NCBI RefSeq assembly: GCF_013390595.1
Contig: NZ_JACAWV010000022.1
Span: forward strand, 62,001 to 126,000
Direction of reading: 5' to 3'
Length of the DNA stretch: 64,000 nt
Origin: Rhizobium sp. RM
Lineage (GTDB): Bacteria; Pseudomonadota; Alphaproteobacteria; Rhizobiales; Rhizobiaceae
Shown here: piece after piece, positions 25,480 to 34,637 of the stretch
Numbering within the stretch: the first letter of the stretch is position 1
Layout: every line of letters starts with the position of its first letter
The notes under the pieces: model-generated
Database searches by the model: none
The model's input: the letters and a program-made list of their open reading frames with translations, nothing else
Told to the model about the DNA's origin: nothing
Program-made: the position numbers and the translations under genes

Positions 25480-26412
25480 ATGGGAATGAAGATGCAGGCT
25501 GTGGTCATCGCCGAATATGGCTCAAACGATGTCGTGGAGTTTACCGAGGTCGACCGGCCGGAGCCACAGGCGGGCGAGGTTCTGGTCAAGGTTCTCGCCG
25601 CGGGCGTCAATCCGGTGGACTGGAAAATCCGCAATGGTGCGGGCCAGCGCATGGGAATGACCCTCCCCATCCATCTCGGCGGCGAGCTGGTCGGCGCGAT
25701 CGAGAAAATAGGAAGCGGCGTCGACGGATTTTCCGAGGGAGAGACGGTTTTCGGAATGGTCCACACCGGCGCCTTTGCGCACTACGCTGTTGTAAAGGCG
25801 GGTAACATGGTTCGCGCACCCGCCGGGCTCGACCCGGTTGAGGCCGCAGCACTGCCGCTGGCCGGTACGACGGCATGGCAGGCCCTGTTCGATGTGGCCG
25901 ACCTGAAAGCCGGGCAGCGCCTGCTCATCACCAACAGTTCCGGCGGCGTCGGCTCGCTGGCGGTGCAATTCGCCAAGGCAAGGGGCGCCCATGTCACGGC
26001 GGTCGGCTCGGCGCGTAACGAAGATTTCATTCGCAGTCTCGGCGCAGACATCTTCGTCGACTATACCAGCCAGCCTTTCGAAGCGGTCATCAGCGACATG
26101 GACGTCGTGTTTGATACGATGGGTGGCGAGACCTTCGGGCGGGCATTCAAAACCCTGCGCAAAGGTGGCTTCATGGTGACCGTTGTTGCCTTTCCCGATG
26201 GCAGCGAAGCCGAACGCTTCGGCGTCAGCGTCAAACGCTCCTTCACCGTGCCAAGCGCGCAAACCCTCACCTCGATCGTGGAGTTGGTCGAAGCAGGCAA
26301 GGTAACGCCGCATGTCCATAAGGTCCTGCCGCTTGCCGAGGTCAGGCAGGCACTTGCACTGTCCGAAAGCGGCCGTGCGCGTGGCAAGATCGTGCTGTCC
26401 GTTTCGGATTAA
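25480..26412 (+). CDS. NADP-dependent oxidoreductase (zeta-crystallin/quinone reductase type)
   Basis: A 310-residue medium-chain dehydrogenase/reductase without zinc ligands: GroES-like N-terminal half (MQAVVIAEYGSNDVVEF...), the VNPVDWKIRNG motif, and a Rossmann half with the nucleotide motif SSGGVGSLAVQFAKA at about residues 150-165. Such enzymes reduce quinones, enones or other electrophiles with NADPH. ATG 25480 is chosen for GGAAGAG 5 nt upstream; the frame opens to 25369. Divergent from an AraC gene. Confidence 0.88.
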   Translation: MGMKMQAVVIAEYGSNDVVEFTEVDRPEPQAGEVLVKVLAAGVNPVDWKIRNGAGQRMGMTLPIHLGGELVGAIEKIGSGVDGFSEGETVFGMVHTGAFAHYAVVKAGNMVRAPAGLDPVEAAALPLAGTTAWQALFDVADLKAGQRLLITNSSGGVGSLAVQFAKARGAHVTAVGSARNEDFIRSLGADIFVDYTSQPFEAVISDMDVVFDTMGGETFGRAFKTLRKGGFMVTVVAFPDGSEAERFGVSVKRSFTVPSAQTLTSIVELVEAGKVTPHVHKVLPLAEVRQALALSESGRARGKIVLSVSD

Positions 26413-26648
26413 AAAGGAAAATACCCGATCTGCTGACCGGGGACGGTCATCTCCAGAAATACTGAATCGCGCTTCAAGTCGATGTCAGCTTGATGTCAGG
26501 TGTGTTGTCTACCGATATCTTTGTCGGAGCTAATAGAGTTCCGGTCGAGTGCCTGGGAGGAGTATTCGACTGTGAACACGATGGTGACGCTCGTCATCGT
26601 CAGGCGTTCACGAAGTCGACAGGCAAATGTTTTGGAGAGGAAAACATT

Positions 26649-27461
26649 ATGTCCTACAGAGACAATTTTTTACACGCTTTACAGACGGTTATCGTTGCGG
26701 CGATGGCGACTTTGATGTTCGCTTTTGGAGTTAAGGCCGAGCAGACAGAGCAAAAGTTAAAGAAAACCATCGAAGTAGAACTCGATTATTTGCTCTACTT
26801 GCCGAAAGATTACAAAAATCTCGCAGCGACCAACAGCTTTCCGCTGGTTGTTTACCTGCACGGCGGCGGCGCAGAAAATCTGGCCAAAGTTGGTGAGAAT
26901 TTTCTGCCCAACCTCATCAACCAAGGCAAAGAATTTCCTTTTATAATGGTGTCTCCGCGCAACCCGCGCGAAGAAGAGTTTTTTCCCCAGGAGCCCCTGG
27001 CGACCTTGGTTGAAGACATTGCCTCCACCTACAAGGTCGATCGCGACCGCATTTATCTCGTCGGCAACAGCCGGGGCGCATTCACCGCATTTCAGATGAT
27101 CCAGAATTATCCGGACACTTACGCGGCGGTCGTCGCCGTGTCCGGCGGCGGCATCGCCCATTACCTCGACCGTGTACGGGCATGGACACCGTTCTGGGTT
27201 TTCCATGGCAACAACGACGAAACCGTGAAGCTTTCCGAGTCCGTCGCGATGGTTCAGAAGCTCAAGGATCTGGGCGGAAATCGTGAAATCCGCTTCACTG
27301 TCTATGAAGGCGTTGGCCACTCTCAAGCGGATGATTTGGCGTTTTCGGACCCGTCGCTTTACGAATGGCTGCTCAAACAGAGCCGGGTACAACCGAAAGA
27401 CGTCACTCCAACAGCAAAGTCGACAGATACCGCGGTCAAGCCCGCGGCTGTTATCAAGTAA
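26649..27461 (+). CDS. secreted alpha/beta-hydrolase (PHB-depolymerase-like esterase)
   Basis: A 270-residue exported alpha/beta hydrolase. A Sec signal peptide covers about residues 1-33 (LQTVIVAAMATLMFAFGVKA). The oxyanion motif YLHGGG, the nucleophile elbow GNSRGA (Ser about residue 141), an acid region FHGNNDETVK and the His in GVGHSQ complete the triad, as in LpqC/PHB-depolymerase-type esterases. Substrate unknown. Start is ATG 26649 with GGAGAGGAA upstream. The 5' part is AT-richer than the rest. A strong terminator follows. Confidence 0.85.
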   Translation: MSYRDNFLHALQTVIVAAMATLMFAFGVKAEQTEQKLKKTIEVELDYLLYLPKDYKNLAATNSFPLVVYLHGGGAENLAKVGENFLPNLINQGKEFPFIMVSPRNPREEEFFPQEPLATLVEDIASTYKVDRDRIYLVGNSRGAFTAFQMIQNYPDTYAAVVAVSGGGIAHYLDRVRAWTPFWVFHGNNDETVKLSESVAMVQKLKDLGGNREIRFTVYEGVGHSQADDLAFSDPSLYEWLLKQSRVQPKDVTPTAKSTDTAVKPAAVIK

Positions 27462-27483
27462 CTCTGCGCAGAGTACCGCGTGA

Positions 27484-27506
27484 AGGGGGCGTTTCGCCCC
27501 CTTTTT
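27484..27506 (+). terminator. rho-independent terminator
   Basis: Stem GGGGGC / GCCCCC with a 5-nt loop followed by TTTTT, 23 bp after the esterase stop. Confidence 0.92.
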
Positions 27507-27614
27507 CCTATGTGGCGGGCACCGCAAGTTTCGACTGCTGTTCGATCCCGGTGATGTACCATCCGAGCCGGAAGCCCGGTGTCATTTTTACATGCTTGAA
27601 ACGCCCGCCTGCCC

Positions 27615-28898
27615 TCACGCCTCATCCAGCGCAAGCGTCAGATCGGCGATGAGGTCGTCAGGATGTTCGATGCCGATGGAGAGGCGGATGGTGGATTCCA
27701 GCACGCCGATGCGTTGGCGCACATCGGCCGGTACGCCGGAGTGGGTCATGGTTGCGGGGTGTGAGGCGAGCGATTCCGTGCCGCCGAGGCTGACGGCGAG
27801 CTTGAAGATTTTCAGCGCGTTGAGGAACTTGAAGGAGGCCGCCTGCCCGCCGACGATATCGAACGAGAAGGTTGATCCTGCCCCCGTGCTTTGCGCCGCA
27901 AAGACCTTTCCCTCCGGTGAGGCCGGATCGCTGAACGGCAGATAGTGGATCTTGTCGACCTTGGGGTGAGCCTGCAGAAATTCGGCCACCAGTCTGGCGT
28001 TGCTGTCGGCGCGCTCCATGCGGATCTGCAGCGTTTCCAGCGAGCGGCCGAGCATCCAGCAGGAGTGCGGATCGAGCTGCGTGCCGATGGCGCCGCGCAG
28101 CGCCTTTACCTGTTTCATCACGTCCTTGCGGCCAAGGGCTGCCCCGGCAATGAGGTCGGAATGGCCGCCGACATATTTGGTCAGCGAATAGAGCGAGATA
28201 TCGGCGCCGTGCTCGATCGGCCGCTGGAACACCGGGCCCAGAAGCGTGTTGTCGCAGGCGATGATCGGCCGGTGCCCCTGCTTCTCGCCGATCATATCGG
28301 CAATTCGGCGCACCATAGGAATATCGACAACGCTGTTTGTCGGGTTCGCGGGGGTTTCGATGAGAATGACGGATACCCTGCCCTTTTGCATCGCAGCCTC
28401 TGCGGCGGCGGTGACCGAGGCCTCGCTGACACCATCGGCAAAGCCCACGGCCGAAACGCCGAAATTGTGGAAGGTCTTTGCCAGCAGCGTTTCCGTGCCG
28501 CCATAAAGCGGCTGCGAGTGAAGCACGGTGTCACCCGGCCGCACGAAGGCAAACAGCGTCGTTGAAATGGCTGACATGCCGGAGGAGAACAGCGCGCAGC
28601 TTTCGGTGCGCTCATAAACCGCCAGACGATCCTCGACGATCTCGCTGTTGGGATGGTTGAAGCGCGAATAGACGAGGCCAGCGCCCTTGCCCGCCGGAGG
28701 CTCCTTGCGGCCGGAAACATAATCGAAGAAATCGCGGCCGTCTTCCGCCGTCTGGAACACGAAGGTCGATGTCAGGAACACCGGCGGCTTTACCGCGCCT
28801 TCTGACAATTCCGGATCGTAACCGTAGTTGAGCATCTGCGTTTCAGGGTGAAGCGCGTGGTTGCCGATATGGGTTTTAGACGGATGCGGCGCGGTCAT
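27615..28898 (-). CDS. cystathionine gamma-synthase family PLP enzyme
   Basis: A 427-residue type-I PLP enzyme of the Cys/Met metabolism family. The PLP lysine is in [15 protein letters not shown] (about residue 230), with YSRFNHPN and the substrate-side LYGGTETL segment. The Cys typical of methionine gamma-lyase near that segment is replaced by Gly, so cystathionine gamma-synthase, O-acylhomoserine sulfhydrylase or a lyase are all possible; the exact reaction is not decided. It is divergent from an Lrp-type regulator 127 bp away, an arrangement seen for amino-acid catabolic enzymes such as methionine gamma-lyase. Confidence 0.85.
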   Translation of the reverse strand: MTAPHPSKTHIGNHALHPETQMLNYGYDPELSEGAVKPPVFLTSTFVFQTAEDGRDFFDYVSGRKEPPAGKGAGLVYSRFNHPNSEIVEDRLAVYERTESCALFSSGMSAISTTLFAFVRPGDTVLHSQPLYGGTETLLAKTFHNFGVSAVGFADGVSEASVTAAAEAAMQKGRVSVILIETPANPTNSVVDIPMVRRIADMIGEKQGHRPIIACDNTLLGPVFQRPIEHGADISLYSLTKYVGGHSDLIAGAALGRKDVMKQVKALRGAIGTQLDPHSCWMLGRSLETLQIRMERADSNARLVAEFLQAHPKVDKIHYLPFSDPASPEGKVFAAQSTGAGSTFSFDIVGGQAASFKFLNALKIFKLAVSLGGTESLASHPATMTHSGVPADVRQRIGVLESTIRLSIGIEHPDDLIADLTLALDEA

Positions 28899-29024
28899 GT
28901 CCGGTGTGTCTCCTCAAACAGGCATTGAACTGAGACAAGGTTACACCCAATCGGGCCGAAATACCTTGCATTCTGCAGCGCTGCTCTGTCTGATGGCGCA
29001 ATAAATTGCGGGGAATGGCCTATA

Positions 29025-29483
29025 ATGTCGCAGAAAATTGCCGATACGATCGACAGACGCATATTGAAAGAACTGTCTGCCGACGCACGCATCACCAACA
29101 ACGAACTGGCTGAACGCGTTGGCCTTTCGGCATCGGCCTGCCTGCGGCGGCTTCGCCGGCTGGAGGACCTGGGGGTGATCAAGGGCTATTGCGCCATCAT
29201 CGACCCGGCCACCGAAGGCTGGACCATGACGGCCCTTGCCTCCATTCGCCTCAGCCGCCAGCATGACGATGAAATCCGCATGTTCGAAACGGCCGTTCTG
29301 GATTGGGACGAGGTGCTGGAATGCCACCTCGTCACCGGTTCGCGCGATTACATGCTGAAAGTCATGTGCGGCGGGCTGGAGGATTACGAGCGTTTCATCA
29401 AGGAAAAGATCGCCAAGCTGAAATGTGTCGATACCATTGAGACCAGCTTCGTGATGAACACCATCAAGGCCCGCCGCATCTGA
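29025..29483 (+). CDS. Lrp/AsnC family transcriptional regulator
   Basis: A 152-residue feast/famine regulator: N-terminal HTH (residues about 7-60; ILKELSADARITNNELAERVGLSASACLRRLRRLEDLGVI) and a C-terminal RAM effector domain (about 70-145). It binds amino acids in related proteins. Divergent from the PLP enzyme gene, its likely target, and its stop directly abuts the convergent gene at 29484. Confidence 0.92.
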   Translation: MSQKIADTIDRRILKELSADARITNNELAERVGLSASACLRRLRRLEDLGVIKGYCAIIDPATEGWTMTALASIRLSRQHDDEIRMFETAVLDWDEVLECHLVTGSRDYMLKVMCGGLEDYERFIKEKIAKLKCVDTIETSFVMNTIKARRI

Positions 29484-30050
29484 CTAGCGTGATGCATACT
29501 GCTCCAGTTCGGCCAGCGTGAAACGCGGCGTGATGTGCTGCGGGCAGTTCCAGTCAAACGCTTCCACCGTGATGAGCGCCAGACGCTCCACCCTTGCCGG
29601 GTAATCCGGCATCGTCAGCCGCTCTGCCAGATCAGGATCTTCGTCCGCATCGATAACCCGCATGTGGCCGAAGATTTTCAGGCGCCGCCGGTGGGCATAA
29701 TCCATCAGAAACAGCGAGACGCGGTCATTGGCGCTGACATTGCCGGTGGTGATGTATTGCCGGTTTCCGCGAAAATCCGCAAAACCCAGCAGCGTCGGAT
29801 CAACCGCGGTGAGAAAACCCGTCGGCCCACCGCGATACTGCACGTAAGGCCAGCCGGTTTCCGAGACGCTGGCAAGGTAAAACCCATCCCTACCCCGGAT
29901 GAAGGCGGCTTCCGCCGGGCCAAGCCGCTGGCTTTCACCCGTTTCCGCGCCGTTGCGTGCGCCGATCCGCGCCCATTGCTCCGCACTGCCGTAATGTTCC
30001 TGTGCGGCCGCCACGGAAGGTGTTGTGGCGATATTGAGATATCTGCTCAT
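29484..30050 (-). CDS. pyridoxamine 5'-phosphate oxidase-like flavin-binding protein
   Basis: A 188-residue FMN-binding split-barrel protein: FIRGRDGFYLASVSETGWPYVQYRGGPTGFL, then a nucleotide contact region and YITTGNVSANDRVSLFLMDYAHRRRLKIFGHMRV. This is a general PNPOx-like/flavoprotein family of uncertain substrate, not a confirmed vitamin B6 enzyme. Its 3' end abuts the Lrp gene (no gap), and the metallo-beta-lactamase-fold gene lies upstream, so they may share a transcript. Confidence 0.82.
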   Translation of the reverse strand: MSRYLNIATTPSVAAAQEHYGSAEQWARIGARNGAETGESQRLGPAEAAFIRGRDGFYLASVSETGWPYVQYRGGPTGFLTAVDPTLLGFADFRGNRQYITTGNVSANDRVSLFLMDYAHRRRLKIFGHMRVIDADEDPDLAERLTMPDYPARVERLALITVEAFDWNCPQHITPRFTLAELEQYASR

Positions 30051-30103
30051 TCCGTTTCATCCTTTCCTGGCCAGTTCATCTCTGCGGGCGGCCGAAGCCG
30101 GCT

Positions 30104-31078
30104 TCAATCCTGCAAGGCCCAGTCCGCCACTTCCCAGCGGGTCTGCCCACGGTCGGAAACGATGCGGCCGAGGCCGGGGAACGGCATGTGCGTGGCGGCA
30201 ATCAGTGCGCCTTCTGCGGCAGCACGCGGGAAAAACCGGTCGCGCATCGCCCTGGCAGCGTCACGATCCTGCTCGAACAGGAAGAACACATCCGTGGCAG
30301 CGGGATGCACCACCGGGAAAATCATGTCCGACACCATGATCATGCTCTTGCCGCCGTCTTCCACCCGCACGCCGATATGGCCGGGCGTATGGCCCGTCAG
30401 GTCGACGATCGACACGCCGGGGACGATTTCACGTTCGCCGTCAATCGCCTGCAGCCTGGGGTAAAGGCGCACCACCTCATCCGCCATCTGGAAGCTGGTC
30501 TGCAGGTAATCCGGTGCACCGGCGCGCTTGGCGGGGTCGGTCCAGTGCTTGACGTCGCGGCGATCGATATAAAGCTCTGCCTTCGGATAGTTGTTTTTGC
30601 CGCCGGCAATCAGACCGCCCATGTGGTCCTGGTGCATATGCGTGACGATCACGGCGTCGATCTGGTCCAGCTTCAGGCCGAGCGTGGCAAGCGCCTGCGG
30701 CAACTTGCCGGTCTCGCCGATCGAACCTGCCGCACCGGCATCGATCAGGATGCGGCGTTGTCCATCATCGATCAGATACTGGTTGAACAGGAACCGCACG
30801 CCGCTTGGCCGGGCGGTAGACTGGGCGACGGCTGCCTGCTCCACATCGGCCGGGCTGCGGCCGGGAAAGAAGTTGTAGGGCATGTCGGCATAACCGTCCG
30901 TCAGCGCTGTCACCGTAAAGCGACCGATGCGGATCTGCGCCAGCGGCGTGACGCTGGCCAGCGCCTTGGCGGGTTCCTGCGCTGCAACGAGGCCTGGCAA
31001 TGCGCTGCCGATCAGCCCACCGCCAAGAAGGCCAAGAGGAAGAGCGCTGGCGAAGGCACGGCGTGAAAGTTGGGGCAT
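30104..31078 (-). CDS. Tat-exported metallo-beta-lactamase-fold hydrolase
   Basis: A 324-residue exported protein. The N-terminus SRRAFASALPLGLLGG is a twin-arginine signal (residues 5-20). The metal motifs are complete: THMHQDHMGG (HxHxDH), a His in LTGHTPGH, Asp in VSDMIF and a final His in ATHMPFPG. It should be a dinuclear zinc hydrolase, possibly lactonase-like (quorum-quenching AHL lactonases share this fold), but the substrate is unknown. ATG 31078 is preferred over 31177. It is divergent from a LysR gene. Confidence 0.88.
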   Translation of the reverse strand: MPQLSRRAFASALPLGLLGGGLIGSALPGLVAAQEPAKALASVTPLAQIRIGRFTVTALTDGYADMPYNFFPGRSPADVEQAAVAQSTARPSGVRFLFNQYLIDDGQRRILIDAGAAGSIGETGKLPQALATLGLKLDQIDAVIVTHMHQDHMGGLIAGGKNNYPKAELYIDRRDVKHWTDPAKRAGAPDYLQTSFQMADEVVRLYPRLQAIDGEREIVPGVSIVDLTGHTPGHIGVRVEDGGKSMIMVSDMIFPVVHPAATDVFFLFEQDRDAARAMRDRFFPRAAAEGALIAATHMPFPGLGRIVSDRGQTRWEVADWALQD

Positions 31079-31213
31079 GGCGTCTTTCTCCTGATCTTTG
31101 AACAATGGGAGGAGCCGTTTGCGTCCCCTCGACGACATAAAGCTATGATATCCATAAACGATGGGGTATCCTGCCATTTCAGGAAGTTTCCTCTCATTTT
31201 CCGGAAGGATGAA

Positions 31214-32110
31214 ATGGACCGGTTTGATGCGATGTCGGTGCTGCTGGCGGTGGTAGATGCGGGCAGTCTTTCAGCGGGGGCGCGGCGCCTGCACGCACCG
31301 CTTGCCACCGTCAGCCGCAAGGTCGCCGATCTTGAAAAACACCTCGGCGTGCGCCTGGTGCTGCGCACCCGCCGTGGCCTGACCCTGACGGATGAGGGAC
31401 GCAGCTACGTTGCCGCATCACGGCGTATTCTGGAGGAACTGGACGCGGTGGAGCGTCAGGCAAGTGGCGATTATGGCGCGCTGCGCGGCGGGCTGCACAT
31501 GACAGCCCCCGTCACCTTCGGCGAGCGCCATGTGCTGCCAATCGCGCTGGAATTTCTGAAGGAACAACCGGAAATCAACCTGCGGCTGACACTCGCAGAC
31601 CGGCAGATCAGCCTTGCGGATGAGCATGTGGATGTGGCGCTGCGCATCGGCCATCTGGCCGACAGCGCGCTGATTGCAACCCGCGTCGGCACCGTGCGCC
31701 GCGTGGTCTGCGCCAGCCCCGATTACCTGGCCCGACGCGGCATTCCGCTGAAACCCGAGGACCTTGCCCAGCATGACGGCATCAGTTTTCAGGGCTTTGC
31801 CAGCGCGCCCGAGGTACGATTCCGCCGCGATGTCTCGGCATTCACCGTCGAGCCCCGCCCCAAACTCGCCGTCAACACCACCGAAGCCGCCATCCAGGCC
31901 GCCGTCTCCGGCATCGGCATCATCCGCGTTCTCTCCTACCAGATCGCCGACCAACTGCGCAGCGGCGCCCTGCAGGAAGTGCTGGCAGACTATGCACCAG
32001 ACCCCCTGCCGATAAACATCATCTACGCCCCAGCCGACCTCCAGCCACTGAAAGTGAGACGTTTTCTCGACTGGATCACACCTCGTTTGCGGTCACGGAT
32101 GGCGGGGTAG
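31214..32110 (+). CDS. LysR family transcriptional regulator
   Basis: A 298-residue LysR regulator: winged helix in residues 1-60 (MSVLLAVVDAGSLSAGARRLHAPLATVSRKVADLEKHLGVRL) and a periplasmic-binding-like effector domain. ATG 31214 has AAGGA 4 nt upstream. It diverges from the Tat-exported hydrolase gene, with 135 bp between holding AGGAAGTTTCCT-like inverted repeats near the start; those may be its binding sites. Confidence 0.9.
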   Translation: MDRFDAMSVLLAVVDAGSLSAGARRLHAPLATVSRKVADLEKHLGVRLVLRTRRGLTLTDEGRSYVAASRRILEELDAVERQASGDYGALRGGLHMTAPVTFGERHVLPIALEFLKEQPEINLRLTLADRQISLADEHVDVALRIGHLADSALIATRVGTVRRVVCASPDYLARRGIPLKPEDLAQHDGISFQGFASAPEVRFRRDVSAFTVEPRPKLAVNTTEAAIQAAVSGIGIIRVLSYQIADQLRSGALQEVLADYAPDPLPINIIYAPADLQPLKVRRFLDWITPRLRSRMAG

Positions 32111-32280
32111 TGTTATTCCGCCAAGGGAATGAGATATCGGCATGATCCTCGCGCTCTGCAGATTATTTCAGACCAGAGCCTCCCAAAAAATGTGCCGCGC
32201 CTATCCATTTCTCCACGTAGTCGTGGTTACAGTCCGCACTCCATTCTCTTTTAACCCGCTGAAGTATGAGTGGATGAGCC

Positions 32281-32805
32281 ATGGCTGTAATTCTGAGTAC
32301 GGATCGACTGTATCTGCGCGAAATAGACGATTCTGACCTCGTTTCATTGGCTGATATCTACGCCGACGATGAGTGTATGAAGTTCTACCCGGGCACAAAA
32401 ACAGTGGCTGAAACAAAGGCATGGTTTCAGAAACTGGCTTTTGAGAGTTACCGGGCGGATGGGTTTGGACTATGGGCGGTCGTTGACCGTCTGACCGGGC
32501 AAGTCATTGGTGATTGCGGCATCACGCGACAACAGACGCCGGCAGGTATGGAGCCCGAAATCGGTTATCATCTCTGGCGTGAATTCTGGGGGAAAGGGCT
32601 CGCGACTGAAGCCGCAACCGCCTGTCGTGATTACGCCCTTGAGACACTGGGTCTCAACCGGGTCGTCAGCATCACGACGCCCGAAAATATCGCCTCCCAG
32701 CGGGTCGCTCAAAGGGTTCACGACCGAAAAGAAATCTATCAGAAACGGTCAGGAGACAGCGGTATCCTGGTGGACCGTTTTCTCTACATCAGCGACAAGA
32801 GATAA
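32281..32805 (+). CDS. GNAT family N-acetyltransferase (RimJ/RimL-like)
   Basis: A 174-residue acetyltransferase of the RimJ/RimL-like branch: LRLREID-type opening (LYLREIDDSDL), WAVVDRLTGQVIGDCGI, the acetyl-CoA loop YHLWREFWGKGLATEAA and NRVVSITTPENIASQRVAQR. The usual NGM after SQRVA is replaced by VHDRK, so the last part is shortened or diverged. Substrate unknown; no linked genes. Confidence 0.82.
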   Translation: MAVILSTDRLYLREIDDSDLVSLADIYADDECMKFYPGTKTVAETKAWFQKLAFESYRADGFGLWAVVDRLTGQVIGDCGITRQQTPAGMEPEIGYHLWREFWGKGLATEAATACRDYALETLGLNRVVSITTPENIASQRVAQRVHDRKEIYQKRSGDSGILVDRFLYISDKR

Positions 32806-32828
32806 CGGCTTCGTTCAGCCTTTCACGC

Positions 32829-33932
32829 TCATCGGATTTCCTGATTTGAGAGATATGCAGCGACGGTGCGTTGCGCGGCTGTGATTGCGCCGGAAAGATA
32901 ACCCGGCTCCGAAGGGCTCGTTTCGCTTCCAGCCAGGCTCAGGCGCTCTCGCCATGGTCCCGTTACCCAGGCATCGTTCATGATGACGGGATGTCCCCCT
33001 GCGGTGAGATCAGCCTTCGTTGCCGTCAGTGCATCGGCAGCCCAGTCCTTGAGAAGCGTGGCAACCGGGTTTCGGGCGGCGGGACCGAACAGCCGCGCCA
33101 TTTGTTCGATGCAGGCATTTTTCAGGACATCGTCACCGGCGGCAGCGCGCTGTTCAGCCGGCACACCGAGAAACCCGAACACGGCGGCTTTGCCCGAGGC
33201 CGTTGTTGCATCGTGAATTTCGACCATGGGCCCAACCATGCTCTGCGCTGTGCCTGACAGACCAGCCGAGCGCCAGAATGGCGTGGCATAGACAGCGAAG
33301 AACTTGGCATGCGGCGCCATCCACGTCGGTGTGTCGCGCCACCTCCCTGAAGTTGCCGCCTGTTGCGGCGGATCGAAGGTCACGGAGGCTTCAAGCAGTC
33401 GCGGCGGCAAGGCCACGATGACGTGATGCGCCTCGATCTGTTTCGGGTGCCCTTGTTCACCCTGAACGGTCAGACGGATCGCGCTTTCTTCGAGGTTCAT
33501 CGACGTGACCGTGTTTGCCAGAAGAATGCGGTCAGCAGGAAGTTTGGCGAGAAGCGCGCGGACAATGGCTGCGGTCCCCCCTGCCAATCGCATGGATGTG
33601 CTGTCCTGCTCCTGTGGGCTGAAGCGTCTGGGAGCCTCCCGGGACATGCGTTCGAAGACGACGTCGCCATCGCCATTTTGTGCAAAGGCGGTGAGGTTTA
33701 ATTCGGTGACGAGAGAGGTCATCGCCGGCTGCATCATCGGCCAGTACCAGGACGGACCGAGATCGAAACCATCGTCGGATGGCAGGCCGTGTGCATCTGC
33801 TGACAGGATGCGCCCGCCAGCCCGGTCACGCGCCTCTATCAAGAGGAAATCCCTGCCCGCCCTGTTCAGCAGATGGGCTGCGTAAAGGCCGGCAAGCCCG
33901 GCGCCGACAATGGCGACATCACACGATTTCAT
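32829..33932 (-). CDS. FAD-dependent amine oxidase
   Basis: A 367-residue flavin amine oxidase (flavin-containing monoamine oxidase family). The FAD motif VGAGLAGLYAAHLLNRAGRDFLLIEARDRAGGRI is at residues 9-42; the C-terminal FAD contact GYLSGAITAAQRTVAAYL closes the fold. No signal peptide. It is the last gene of an operon SDR-cupin-amine oxidase: it overlaps the cupin stop by 4 nt. The amine substrate is unknown. Confidence 0.88.
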   Translation of the reverse strand: MKSCDVAIVGAGLAGLYAAHLLNRAGRDFLLIEARDRAGGRILSADAHGLPSDDGFDLGPSWYWPMMQPAMTSLVTELNLTAFAQNGDGDVVFERMSREAPRRFSPQEQDSTSMRLAGGTAAIVRALLAKLPADRILLANTVTSMNLEESAIRLTVQGEQGHPKQIEAHHVIVALPPRLLEASVTFDPPQQAATSGRWRDTPTWMAPHAKFFAVYATPFWRSAGLSGTAQSMVGPMVEIHDATTASGKAAVFGFLGVPAEQRAAAGDDVLKNACIEQMARLFGPAARNPVATLLKDWAADALTATKADLTAGGHPVIMNDAWVTGPWRERLSLAGSETSPSEPGYLSGAITAAQRTVAAYLSNQEIR

Positions 33933-34636
33933 TGCTGTTTTTCCTTCGCGATACCAGTGTCTTCGAACTGGCAGACATCGTCATGGAGAAGCGTGCCGGT
34001 TTTCATCCACACCCGGGCCCCGGCGCTACCCGCACGGACCTTGAGCGCTTCACCCGCCGGCAGGCGCAACCAGCTCCAGCGGCCGTGAACCTCGCCGCTT
34101 TCCAGTATCTCTCCGGCCAGCACCAGAAGTTCGAGGCCCATGCGGTTTTCAACTTCGATATCCGCGCCTGACCGCCAGTCTTCGATGACGACACGCTCAT
34201 CCGTCGCCTCAAACAGCAACCGGGACGACGACGCGCCGGCACGGGCGGCGATCGACCTGCCCTCGCCGGGACGCCGGACGATCCGTTCGCGGTCACCCAC
34301 CTTGAACTGCCAGAGCTTGACGAGGATCACACAACCCGCATCGCTGCCGGGCGCGTGCCCCGTGCCGGGCGGATTGCGAACATAGGTCCCGGCCGGAAAG
34401 TCACCGCTCTCATCCTGAAACACGCCATCCAGAACAAGAAATTCTTCGCCGCCGGGGTGCTGGTGGTGCGAGAAGCGACTGCCTGCGGCATAACGCACAA
34501 TAGAGGTTGCCCGCGCCTTCTCGCCGCCGATCCTGAACAGCATACGGCGGTCAACACCCTTGATCGGGCTTGGAACCCACTCGACACGGTCGGCATTGAC
34601 GAGCGCGCGTCTGGAAAGGTCTTCGTTGATCAACAT
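33929..34636 (-). CDS. cupin protein (ChrR cupin-like)
   Basis: A 235-residue two-domain cupin. The first barrel carries YAAGSRFSHHQHPGGEEFLVLDGVFQDESGDFPAGTYVRNPPGTGHAP, giving the metal-type His/His/Glu and a distal His (about residues 55-105). The second barrel (about 130-220) has lost most metal ligands. Resembles the cupin part of anti-sigma factor ChrR, but no zinc-binding anti-sigma N-terminus is present, so enzyme or sensor are both possible. Start at ATG 34636 is one base from the SDR stop; middle gene of the operon. Confidence 0.85.
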   Translation of the reverse strand: MLINEDLSRRALVNADRVEWVPSPIKGVDRRMLFRIGGEKARATSIVRYAAGSRFSHHQHPGGEEFLVLDGVFQDESGDFPAGTYVRNPPGTGHAPGSDAGCVILVKLWQFKVGDRERIVRRPGEGRSIAARAGASSSRLLFEATDERVVIEDWRSGADIEVENRMGLELLVLAGEILESGEVHGRWSWLRLPAGEALKVRAGSAGARVWMKTGTLLHDDVCQFEDTGIAKEKQQ

Positions 34637-34637
34637 G

